Positions 1 to 5,744 of a stretch of 19,953 nucleotides of DNA are shown in pieces (position 1 is the stretch's first letter; every line of letters begins with the position of its first letter). Source of the stretch: Clostridiales bacterium. GTDB taxonomy: Bacteria; Bacillota; Clostridia; Peptostreptococcales; T1SED10-28. The notes beneath the pieces are model-generated. The model was not told the origin of the DNA and did not search any database. It worked only from the letters and a program-made list of their open reading frames with translations. Made by a program: the position numbers and the translations under genes. The stretch spans positions 1-19,953 of the forward strand of contig SLKF01000097.1 of NCBI GenBank assembly GCA_007134725.1, read 5' to 3'.

Positions 1-20
1 AACTGTTTTCAAAAAACCGG

Positions 21-49
21 TTGACAATCCTTTTTTTCTTCATTATAAT
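21..49 (+). promoter_or_regulatory. Consensus sigma-A promoter of bioY
   Basis: TTGACA at 21-26 and TATAAT at 44-49 are separated by exactly 17 bases, a full match to the housekeeping consensus. The predicted transcription start is near 56, giving a leader of about 105 bases before the bioY start. GGTTGACAAT at 19-28 resembles one arm of a BirA operator, but no arm with the right spacing is visible to its left. A promoter this strong would normally need a repressor, and the repeats that begin at 52 are the obvious candidate site. Confidence 0.85.
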
Positions 50-51
50 AT

Positions 52-117
52 AAAAAGATCTTACACAATATAAAAAAAGATCATACATAATATTTAAAAA
101 GATCATATATATTATAG
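52..117 (+). repeat. Three tandem 22-bp repeats in the bioY leader
   Basis: Three contiguous 22-base units begin at 52, 74 and 96. Each starts with AAAAAGATC; units 1 and 2 continue (T/A)TACA(C/T)AATAT, and unit 3 is more degenerate and AT-rich. GATC recurs at 57, 79 and 101, exactly 22 bases apart. The A5 tracts are phased at about two helical turns, so the DNA may be intrinsically curved. The array starts at the predicted transcription start and runs into the leader, which suits an operator. The regulator is unknown. Confidence 0.8.
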
Positions 118-125
118 GGCCTTCA

Positions 126-140
126 ACAATTCCAAATTGT
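126..140. repeat. Small inverted repeat before bioY RBS
   Basis: ACAATT (126-131) and AATTGT (135-140) form a perfect inverted repeat around CCA, five bases upstream of the AGAAAGG ribosome binding site. In RNA it would be a weak 6-bp hairpin with a three-base loop. A role in translation or protein binding is only a guess. Confidence 0.4.
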
Positions 141-160
141 CATCAGAAAGGATGAATCCC

Positions 161-742
161 ATGAAAAACCTGCGAGAATTGATTTTAGTATCGTTATTTG
201 CCGCCATAACCTGTATTTTATCCATTTTTTTAATTCCCCTGCCCTTCACTCCGGTACCCATTACTTTGCAGATTCTTGGGGTCACCCTTTCCGGAGCCAT
301 TTTAGGGGCCCGTTTAGGATTCTACAGCCTGGGACTCTATACCCTTCTGGGTGTGGTAGGGCTTCCGGTATTTGCCGGGGGCGGTTCCGGATTCGGGGCC
401 TTACTCGGTCCCACGGGAGGATACATCTTCGGTTTTATGGCCGGAGCTTACGTCATCGGATACCTTACACAGGTTGGCTATGAAAAGTTTTCTAATGGAA
501 AAATTTCAAAATATTTTGTTCAACTAGCGGCCATGGCGGTTGGCATTGTAGTCATTTATACTTTCGGTACCCTTCAACTAATGGTGATTACCGGAATGGA
601 TTTACCCCAGTCCATGGCAATCGGCGCCCTGCCCTTTTTAATCCCGGACTTATTAAAAATATCCGCCGCGGCCTTTGTGGCGGTCGCCCTGAGGGACGGC
701 CTGATTAAAGCGAATCTGATTTCCAGTACCGGCAAAATATAA
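161..742 (+). CDS. bioY: BioY, biotin transporter substrate-binding component
   Basis: BioY is the membrane S-component that captures biotin for an energy-coupling factor (ECF) transporter. The 193-residue protein is almost wholly hydrophobic, with about six membrane segments. It carries the family signatures PVPITLQ (31-37), GLPVF (67-71) and the G-PTGGY--GF stretch (83-92). I place the start at ATG 161, which has AGAAAGG at 145-151 at good spacing. An in-frame TTG at 137 and ATG at 152 lie before or on top of that site. No EcfA/EcfT genes are adjacent, so it probably uses a shared ECF module encoded elsewhere. It is monocistronic: its own promoter with a 22-bp repeat array lies upstream, and a hairpin terminator follows directly. 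Similarity to BioY is strong; biotin as the substrate is by family. Confidence 0.95.
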   Translation: MKNLRELILVSLFAAITCILSIFLIPLPFTPVPITLQILGVTLSGAILGARLGFYSLGLYTLLGVVGLPVFAGGGSGFGALLGPTGGYIFGFMAGAYVIGYLTQVGYEKFSNGKISKYFVQLAAMAVGIVVIYTFGTLQLMVITGMDLPQSMAIGALPFLIPDLLKISAAAFVAVALRDGLIKANLISSTGKI

Positions 743-744
743 AA

Positions 745-773
745 AACTCCTTCATAGCTGAAGAAGTTTTTTT
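745..773. terminator. Terminator after bioY, probably bidirectional
   Basis: AACTCCTTCA (745-754) pairs with TGAAGAAGTT (759-768) with one mismatch around the loop TAGC. It is followed by a T run to 773, and an A run (741-746) precedes it. It separates the convergent bioY and DUF1858 genes and can serve both strands. Confidence 0.85.
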
Positions 774-783
774 GATTATCCCA

Positions 784-975
784 TTAAATCATTTTATTGA
801 GTTTTTCAACAATCTCATCGGCGTTCATTCCGTGAACCTGAGCCGCCTCTTCAATACTTTCCATTTGGGCGGAAGGACAACCGACACAACCCATTCCAAA
901 GCTTCCTAAAATCCCGATAGACTGGGGATAGGTTCGAACCACATCGCCAATATTCATATCCTTTGTAATTTTCAT
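784..975 (-). CDS. DUF1858 / Hcp-associated redox disulfide protein
   Basis: This 63-residue protein belongs to the DUF1858 family, also described as the hybrid-cluster-protein-associated redox disulfide domain. The core is GMGCVGCP with C30 and C33 forming a CxxC pair, followed by the family's E-S-I-E-E-A-A-x-V-H-G stretch (39-49). The N-terminal part (MNIGDVVRTYP, 7-17) is also typical. The CxxC suggests a thiol redox or metal-binding role, but no enzyme activity is established, and no Hcp or ScdA gene lies in this window. The start has an AAGAAAGGA ribosome binding site upstream. The gene stands alone, with a leader of about 64 bases and a promoter carrying an FNR/CRP-type palindrome, which implies control by oxygen, nitrosative stress or redox state. 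Confidence 0.9.
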   Translation of the reverse strand: MKITKDMNIGDVVRTYPQSIGILGSFGMGCVGCPSAQMESIEEAAQVHGMNADEIVEKLNKMI

Positions 976-1045
976 CGAATCATTCCTTTCTTAATTAGTT
1001 TTTCTTTCCTACGCTTATTTGTAATTTTTTTTCTAATCTGTGTTC

Positions 1046-1090
1046 ATTATAATCCTTTCCACTACACATTTCTGTGAGGGAAATCACAGA
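1046..1090 (-). promoter_or_regulatory. Class II FNR/CRP-type promoter for the DUF1858 gene
   Basis: On the minus strand a perfect TATAAT occupies 1051-1046, but the position 17 bases upstream (CAGAAA) is a poor -35. Upstream lies a perfect 20-bp palindrome, TCTGTGA-N6-TCACAGA (1071-1090), containing the TGTGA-N6-TCACA core bound by CRP/FNR-family regulators, including Bacillus subtilis Fnr. If transcription starts near 1039, the palindrome is centred at -41.5, the classic spacing for class II activation. The weak -35 combined with that spacing makes activator dependence likely. Confidence 0.75.
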
Positions 1091-1158
1091 GTGCATTTTC
1101 CCTTCTCATTTCTCAATATTATTATGGATCCTTTCTCAGGATCTCCAATACATAACGG

Positions 1159-1187
1159 TTTTCATTCTTTATCATTTATGGTATGCT
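1159..1187 (+). promoter_or_regulatory. Candidate promoter of the Nudix gene
   Basis: TTTTCA (1159-1164) and TATGCT (1182-1187) are 17 bases apart, each four of six to consensus. TG at 1179-1180 provides an extended -10. The start of transcription would be near 1194, about 39 bases before the coding start. Confidence 0.45.
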
Positions 1188-1232
1188 ACTCTAGGTGAAA
1201 TAATCAATCAAAGAAAAAGGACGTGAAAGAAT

Positions 1233-1775
1233 TTGCAACTATTAAAAAAAATGGTCCACCCGGACCTTAACACAACGGAAGGGATCACCTTCGAGCGAAC
1301 CACGGCTCGGGGAATCATCCTGAGGGGTGAAGAGATTCTGTTGATGTATACTAAATACTATAACGATTACAGTTTCCCCGGCGGCGGTGTGGATTCCAAA
1401 GAGGATTTAATCACGGGACTGAAAAGAGAGCTGATGGAAGAAACCGGAGCCCAGGACATAGAGGTAATAGCGGAACTTGGCTATATTGATGAATACCGTC
1501 CCCACTATAAAGAAGAATATGACTTGATTCATATGGAGTCTTACTTTTACTTTTGTACCGCTTCCGAACATTTTTTAGAACCTCAACTGGAGGATTATGA
1601 AGAAAACAATGGAATGAAAGCCCTTTGGGTCAATATTTTCGATGCCATCGAACACAACAAACAGGTCATCGAAAGCAAAGAATCTTCCATGGGCTTTTCC
1701 ATTATTCGGGAAACCTATGCCTTGGAAGAAATCGCAAGAAAGTTATTTACCCACAAGAAACTAGAAAGCGCATAA
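1233..1775 (+). CDS. Nudix hydrolase
   Basis: This 180-residue Nudix-family hydrolase would cleave a nucleoside diphosphate linked to another moiety, using Mg2+ bound by the Nudix box. The box G-x5-E-x7-RE-U-x-EE-x-G-U is complete at residues 51-73, with E57, R65, E66, E69 and E70 present. The fold around it (FERTTARGIIL, then the beta strand ILLMYTKYY) is normal. The substrate cannot be told from sequence; house-cleaning of damaged nucleotides and ADP-ribose-type substrates are both possible. I accept the TTG start at 1233 because an AAAAAGGA site lies at about 1215-1221 and the first in-frame ATG (1251) has no site before it. A strong terminator follows immediately, so it is a single-gene unit. 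Confidence 0.88.
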   Translation: MQLLKKMVHPDLNTTEGITFERTTARGIILRGEEILLMYTKYYNDYSFPGGGVDSKEDLITGLKRELMEETGAQDIEVIAELGYIDEYRPHYKEEYDLIHMESYFYFCTASEHFLEPQLEDYEENNGMKALWVNIFDAIEHNKQVIESKESSMGFSIIRETYALEEIARKLFTHKKLESA

Positions 1776-1811
1776 AAAGGCAGCAGTCTTTAGGAGGACT
1801 GCTGCCTTTTT
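1774..1811. terminator. Strong terminator after the Nudix gene, bidirectional
   Basis: GGCAGCAGTC and GACTGCTGCC form a perfect 10-bp stem around an 8-base loop. It extends through five A-T pairs on each side, with A and T tails on both strands. It also lies about 100 bases beyond the end of the convergent DUF4130 gene and is the best terminator for that operon. Confidence 0.93.
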
Positions 1812-1913
1812 ACTATTACTAAACTTTTTTAAAGGTGAGTGTAACTAAAGTATAAGGGTTTCCCAGTGCTTTTTACACCGTCTTAAGTCCACTTATGGCT
1901 CCCTCTGAAGAGC

Positions 1914-2678
1914 CTACTTTTCTCCGTCCCTCGGCGGAGACCCCTGCATTTCCGTTAAATTATGCCAATACCGCTTGGGCATAAGCTGGCCTTGCAGCTT
2001 GAGATTTTTACGATCCTTAATGGCGATACTTTGATGGAACTCTTTCCACAGGGATTGAAAGAAGGCTTCTCTTTTATGGACCTTAAGGGCTTCTTTCATT
2101 GTATAATCCCGAAGGAGCCACTTCCCCTCCGTGCCGATTACCAATAGATTTCGGCCTTCATCATGAATCATCCATCTTTCCGATCCCAATCGCTCTGCAA
2201 AATGAGGGGCGATTAGACTCAGAATATTATATTTCGGCTGAATTTTTCCGTATAAACTGCCGTCCTCCAGCTCCACAAATCGGGTAAGGCCCAGCATTCG
2301 GTGTCGTTCCCTTACCACTTTTTGCATGATCCCATGAAGATTGGCCACGGCCTCTTGGGTCAAAAAAGAATCGATGGCTTTGCCCTGTTTAAAGCCCAGG
2401 CGAATATAGTGATACAGGCTGATGCTTCTGGTCTCATCATCGGAAAGAAAGGCATAATAGCAGTTTTTCAGTGCTTGGGATGAAATTTTTTCTTCAATGC
2501 TTCGGTAAACCTTATCCGCTTTTTCATCCTCGGTGTCGATAAAAACATAGCGGGAGACAAAATCCTTCTCCTTTTCCCCTTCCACCTGAATATCTTGGGG
2601 CTGTAGTTTTTGATAATAGCATTCATACACCACGGTCAGCAGTCCTTCAAAGGTGCCGTCATAGGTCAATATTAGCAT
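1914..2678 (-). CDS. DUF4130 protein, partner of radical SAM DNA protein (TIGR03915-type)
   Basis: This 254-residue protein matches the family annotated as 'probable DNA metabolism protein' (DUF4130, TIGR03915), which is routinely encoded beside the radical SAM protein found here. Recognisable stretches are YDGTFEGLLTVVYE (6-19), the ERHRMLGLTRFVELEDGSLY segment in the middle, NILSLIAPHFAERL, and the terminal KRYWHNL. In some bacteria this domain is fused to a uracil-DNA glycosylase domain; no such domain is present here. Its activity is unknown. The start codon shares one base with the stop codon of the upstream radical SAM gene (TAATG), so the two are translationally coupled and probably work together. 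No strong terminator sits directly after it; only a weak GGCTC/GAGCC hairpin occurs at 1897-1914. Confidence 0.88.
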   Translation of the reverse strand: MLILTYDGTFEGLLTVVYECYYQKLQPQDIQVEGEKEKDFVSRYVFIDTEDEKADKVYRSIEEKISSQALKNCYYAFLSDDETRSISLYHYIRLGFKQGKAIDSFLTQEAVANLHGIMQKVVRERHRMLGLTRFVELEDGSLYGKIQPKYNILSLIAPHFAERLGSERWMIHDEGRNLLVIGTEGKWLLRDYTMKEALKVHKREAFFQSLWKEFHQSIAIKDRKNLKLQGQLMPKRYWHNLTEMQGSPPRDGEK

Positions 2679-3970
2679 TATAATTCCCCCATTACTTTGC
2701 TTGGTGCTTCCTTTCGAAGGATGCTTTCGGAATAAAGATCAAAAATGGACAGTTGCCGTTGATGATCCTTGGGTTTTTGGATTAATTGTTTTCGAATGTT
2801 TTCCGGATAAAGGGATATGCCACCGTAATACTTGCCTTTGCAGGTAATAAAGTATTTGGCTCTTTTTAAAACCACCCCGATTTTTTTAAGGTCCTGGTAA
2901 TCCAGACTCCCGACCCGGCGGGCTTTGATAATTTTCCAGGCAGAACGGACGCCGACTCCGGGGATTCGAAGAAGCTCTTCATAGCTTGCTTTGTTGATCT
3001 CCACGGGAAAGTGCTGCAAATTTTCGATGGCCCAAAAACATTTGGGGTCCAGGTCCAAATCAAAATTCGGATTTGCGGGATTTAGTAATTCCTTGGCCGT
3101 AAAACCGTAGAAGCGTAATAGCCAGTCTCCCTGATAGAGACGGTGCTCCCGCAGTAGGGGTGGTTTCGTTTGGATACTGGGCAGCAGGCTGTTATCATTG
3201 GCGGGGATATAGGCCGAGTAGTATACCCGTTTCATCGAAAAACGATTATACAAGCCTTCGGAAAGATTTAAAATATTTAGGTCCGACTCGGGACTGGCCC
3301 CGATAATCATTTGGGTGGTTTGTCCCGCCGGTAGGAACGATGGGGTAAATCGGGAGATCTTCTTTTCTGCCTTGTAAACACTGATCTCTTCTTTGATCGA
3401 TGCCATAGGCAGCAGGATACTCTCTTTTTTCTTTTGGGGCGCCAGGGATAGCAAGCTTTTCTCTGAGGGCAGTTCTATATTAATACTCATGCGATCCACA
3501 TAATTTCCCGCAGCATGAATCAGTTTGGGATCCGCCCCGGGAATGCCTTTTAAGTGAATGTAGCCGTTGAATTTTTCCTCTCTTAGCCTTTTTACCACTT
3601 CCAACAGTTGTTCCATGGTATGGTCCGGATTATTTACTACGCCGGAACTTAAAAAGAGGCCTTCAATATAATTTCTCTTATAAAAGTTCAGGGTCAACTC
3701 CACCACTTCCCTTGGGGTGAAGGTGGCCCGAGGGATGGCGTTGGATCGTTTATTATGGCAGTATACGCAGTCATACACACATTCATTGGAAAAAAGGATT
3801 TTCAGCAGTGACACGCAGCGGCCGTCCTCGGTCCAGGAATGACAAATTCCCGCTTCCGAAGCACTGCCCAGTCCTCCCGGGGTATTTTTTCGATTGCTTC
3901 CACTGGAAGAACAGGACACATCATATTTGGCCGCATCGGATAAAATTTTCAATTTTTCTTGAAGCTCCAT
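2678..3970 (-). CDS. Radical SAM protein, putative DNA modification/repair (TIGR03916-type)
   Basis: This 430-residue protein carries the radical SAM cluster motif CxxxCxxC at C64, C68 and C71 (ECVYDCVYC), which would bind a 4Fe-4S cluster and S-adenosylmethionine. Further cysteines at 20, 43 and 52 precede it in the family-typical segment DVSCSSSG...GICHSWTEDGRC and may serve a second site. Near the C terminus, residues 323-373 contain helix-hairpin-helix motifs (IPGVG at 336-340), a common DNA-binding element. This architecture matches the 'putative DNA modification/repair radical SAM' family that pairs with DUF4130. The reaction is not established. The ribosome binding site AGGTGAT lies just before ATG 3970. 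The gene has its own strong promoter and an unusual four-fold 11-bp repeat in its leader. Confidence 0.9.
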   Translation of the reverse strand: MELQEKLKILSDAAKYDVSCSSSGSNRKNTPGGLGSASEAGICHSWTEDGRCVSLLKILFSNECVYDCVYCHNKRSNAIPRATFTPREVVELTLNFYKRNYIEGLFLSSGVVNNPDHTMEQLLEVVKRLREEKFNGYIHLKGIPGADPKLIHAAGNYVDRMSINIELPSEKSLLSLAPQKKKESILLPMASIKEEISVYKAEKKISRFTPSFLPAGQTTQMIIGASPESDLNILNLSEGLYNRFSMKRVYYSAYIPANDNSLLPSIQTKPPLLREHRLYQGDWLLRFYGFTAKELLNPANPNFDLDLDPKCFWAIENLQHFPVEINKASYEELLRIPGVGVRSAWKIIKARRVGSLDYQDLKKIGVVLKRAKYFITCKGKYYGGISLYPENIRKQLIQKPKDHQRQLSIFDLYSESILRKEAPSKVMGEL

Positions 3971-3993
3971 AGGATCACCTGATTTTCTTATTT

Positions 3994-4037
3994 TATCGCT
4001 TACCTATTGCTTAAGTATTGCTTAAGTATCGCTTAAC
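3994..4037 (-). repeat. Four tandem 11-bp repeats in the radical SAM operon leader
   Basis: Four adjacent 11-base units begin at 3994, 4005, 4016 and 4027: TATCGCTTACC, TATTGCTTAAG, TATTGCTTAAG and TATCGCTTAAC on the plus strand. The minus-strand core is TTAAGC(A/G)ATA. The period of one helical turn puts every unit on the same DNA face, as seen for direct-repeat operators of OmpR/PhoB-family response regulators. The array sits at about +4 to +47 of the predicted transcript, so repression, or RNA-level control, is more likely than activation. Confidence 0.88.
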
Positions 4038-4046
4038 TATAAATTA

Positions 4047-4075
4047 ATTATAGCATGGAACTCCTGTTTTATCAA
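4047..4075 (-). promoter_or_regulatory. Sigma-A promoter of the radical SAM/DUF4130 operon
   Basis: On the minus strand TTGATA (4075-4070) and TATAAT (4052-4047) are 17 bases apart, 11 of 12 consensus bases. The predicted start is near 4040, directly before the 11-bp repeats. A 10-bp palindrome, CAAACGTTTG (4073-4082), abuts the -35. Confidence 0.85.
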
Positions 4076-4080
4076 ACGTT

Positions 4081-4125
4081 TGTTCTTTTTTTGGTTCCCC
4101 TTTTGTTCTTTTTTACTTCCCCTTT
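4081..4125. repeat. Imperfect 22-23 bp duplication, C/T-rich
   Basis: TGTTC followed by a T run and TTCCCCTTT occurs twice, starting at 4081 and 4104, with an offset of 23 for TGTTC and 22 for CCCC. It lies between the dcd stop codon and the radical SAM promoter. On the minus strand it is a purine-rich block upstream of the -35, and it could be a simple slippage product. Confidence 0.55.
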
Positions 4126-4138
4126 TTTCCTCCCCCTG

Positions 4139-4663
4139 TTACTCTTTTTCAAAATCCTTGAATAAGTAACTCGGCTGAATGCCTTTATTGTTTTGGTACT
4201 TGCCGCTGGTATAGGTTTCATACTCCCCTTCAATGGTATGGTAGTACAACTGGCATATTTCTATATGGGGATAAATCTTGATGGGCTGTATGCAAAAGAT
4301 CTCCAGGGTCCAATAACCGGAAAAGCCCACATCGCCGAAGCCGGCGGTAACATGGACAAAAAGACCCAATCTTCCGATGGAGGATCTTCCCTCCAACATG
4401 GGGACCGCCCCCAAGGTTTTGGTATATTCCATGGTTCTGCCTAAGTACAATCGATTAGGGGCTAAAACAAGCCCCTCTTTGGGGATTGTAATCTTTTCGT
4501 ATTTATTCTCTTTTTTCATATCCAACACATCATCGGTATACATTAATAGTTCATCGTGCAGCTTTAAATTATAACTGTTGGGATTCAGCTGACTTTCCCT
4601 GAAGGGTTCGATAAATAAGTCTTTTCCCATACGCTTTTGAATTTCTTTTCCTGATAAAATCAT
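4139..4663 (-). CDS. dcd: dCTP deaminase, possibly bifunctional (dUMP-forming)
   Basis: This 174-residue protein is of normal length for dCTP deaminase, which converts dCTP to dUTP, or in the bifunctional form directly to dUMP, on the route to dTMP. The signature EGRSSIGRLGL (91-101) and the catalytic glutamate in TLEI (E121) are present. The stretch between them, TAGFGDVGFSG (106-116), follows the TAG-F/W-x-D-x-GF-x-G pattern of the bifunctional Mycobacterium and Methanocaldococcus enzymes. E. coli Dcd has TAHRIDPGWSG there, so the dUMP-forming type is plausible. AGGAGG lies 8 bases before the start. It is on the same strand as the downstream radical SAM/DUF4130 pair, but that pair has its own promoter. 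I see no clear promoter for dcd itself between the upstream terminator and the gene. Confidence 0.93.
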   Translation of the reverse strand: MILSGKEIQKRMGKDLFIEPFRESQLNPNSYNLKLHDELLMYTDDVLDMKKENKYEKITIPKEGLVLAPNRLYLGRTMEYTKTLGAVPMLEGRSSIGRLGLFVHVTAGFGDVGFSGYWTLEIFCIQPIKIYPHIEICQLYYHTIEGEYETYTSGKYQNNKGIQPSYLFKDFEKE

Positions 4664-4705
4664 TGGTAAAACCTCCTGAAGTAGTGAATTTCTTTTGTTT
4701 ATTTG

Positions 4706-4730
4706 TAAAAAAGCACCCTCGCGGATGCTT
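4706..4730 (-). terminator. Terminator after the universal stress protein gene
   Basis: On the minus strand AAGCATCC pairs with GGGTGCTT (one mismatch) around GCGA and is followed by a T6 run. It lies between the stress-protein gene and dcd, so transcription of the two is at least partly separated. Confidence 0.7.
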
Positions 4731-4790
4731 GCTTTACTAAGCGTTATTCGACTTTATTTGGCTTTATTAAGCTTTATTATCCCTTATTTC
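4731..4790. repeat. Six consecutive 10-bp repeats
   Basis: Six adjacent 10-base units occupy 4731-4790, with plus-strand consensus GCTTTATTNN: GCTTTACTAA, GCGTTATTCG, ACTTTATTTG, GCTTTATTAA, GCTTTATTAT, CCCTTATTTC. The last unit contains the stop codon of the stress-protein gene (TTA at 4784-4786). On the transcript the repeat reads AATAAAGC and lies between stop codon and terminator. Confidence 0.75.
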
Positions 4791-5626
4791 GATGGGAAAA
4801 CCAATACGGGATTTTTTGACTGCCGCGCGATGGCATCAATGGTACTTCCGATTAAAAGTCCTTCGATGGATCCGGTTCCCCGGGTGGAAAGAGCAATAAG
4901 GGTGGCATCCTCCTCTTCCGCCACCTCCATAATATTTCTTGAGGCGGTTCCCTCACGGACATGGCTCTCGACGGTATAGCCCAGATTCAAGAATTCTTCT
5001 TCCATAATTTCCAGTCTTTCCTGCCATTCTTTTTTTCGGTTGTCCAACTCCTGCAGACTTTCGCTTTTTTCTATTGCGGAAACGAGAATAATCCCCTGTA
5101 TGCCTTTAATTTCTTTGATTTCTTCAATCATTTCGATGGAGGATTCGGAAAAATCCACAGGAATTAACACCTTGGAAAACTTTTGTTCACAGTAGGCCTG
5201 CAGCTTCCCTTCATCGAGTTCTAAGTATTTTTCAATCAACATCGGGGTATTCGATAATCGAAGCACATCAAAAGTGGTGGTTCCCAGGAACCGACTCTTA
5301 ACAAACCCTTTTCCATGGGACCCCAGCAAAATCAACGATACTTTCTCCTCCTCCGCAGCCTGTACAATTTCCTCGCTGGGTATTCCGGTCACTACCTGGA
5401 TGCTTACGGTAAGACCTGATGCCTGTAAGATTTTTTGCATTTTGATAAGTCTTTGTTCCTGCTTTTCCTTTTCGTTTTCTTGCAGTGCTGCAGTGGACTC
5501 TATGTCGATTACATGAAGGAGGACGACTTCACGCAATCCTGAATTTTGAAGTTCCGGTATGCATTCCAGCAGTTTCTTTGACGGTTCCGAAAAATCCATA
5601 CACAACAATACTTTCTCTAATAACAT
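4784..5626 (-). CDS. Universal stress protein with two Usp domains
   Basis: This 280-residue protein has two UspA domains, residues 1-132 and 151-278, each starting with a KVL-x-x-x-DFSE strand. Both keep the ATP-binding pattern G-x2-G-x9-G(S/T). In domain 1 it is G102, G105, G115, T116. In domain 2 the first glycine is replaced by S247, with G250, G260 and S261 present. ATP binding is therefore likely in the first domain and probable in the second. Tandem Usp proteins act in the cytoplasm as stress or starvation responders; the partner is unknown. GGAGCGGTGAGG precedes the start. No terminator separates it from the acetyltransferase gene 118 bases upstream, so partial co-transcription is possible. 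The minus-strand gap holds TATAAT and GGGGTATAAAT elements, but no convincing -35. Confidence 0.92.
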   Translation of the reverse strand: MLLEKVLLCMDFSEPSKKLLECIPELQNSGLREVVLLHVIDIESTAALQENEKEKQEQRLIKMQKILQASGLTVSIQVVTGIPSEEIVQAAEEEKVSLILLGSHGKGFVKSRFLGTTTFDVLRLSNTPMLIEKYLELDEGKLQAYCEQKFSKVLIPVDFSESSIEMIEEIKEIKGIQGIILVSAIEKSESLQELDNRKKEWQERLEIMEEEFLNLGYTVESHVREGTASRNIMEVAEEEDATLIALSTRGTGSIEGLLIGSTIDAIARQSKNPVLVFPSK

Positions 5627-5744
5627 TGCCTCACCGCTCCTTTCCCTATAACCCTACTCCAACATACTACCGATTCCGCATGATTAAGTTACTGATATTT
5701 ATACCCCTTTTGGAGCATTATATTGTTATTTCCTTAATTATTTC

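Noticed and set aside
1..28. BirA operator overlapping the bioY -35
   Set aside because: GGTTGACAAT (19-28) matches one arm well, but the best left arm (3-10) has only five of eight matches and the total spacing is about six bases short.
1625..1822. 65-codon plus-strand reading frame
   Set aside because: It runs inside the Nudix gene in another frame and through its terminator, with no ribosome binding site.
5627..5744. GGGTAT element (GGGGTATAAATATC, minus strand) as a sigma-B promoter for the stress protein
   Set aside because: No GTTT-type -35 lies 12-16 bases upstream, and TATAAT-like elements nearby are equally plausible.
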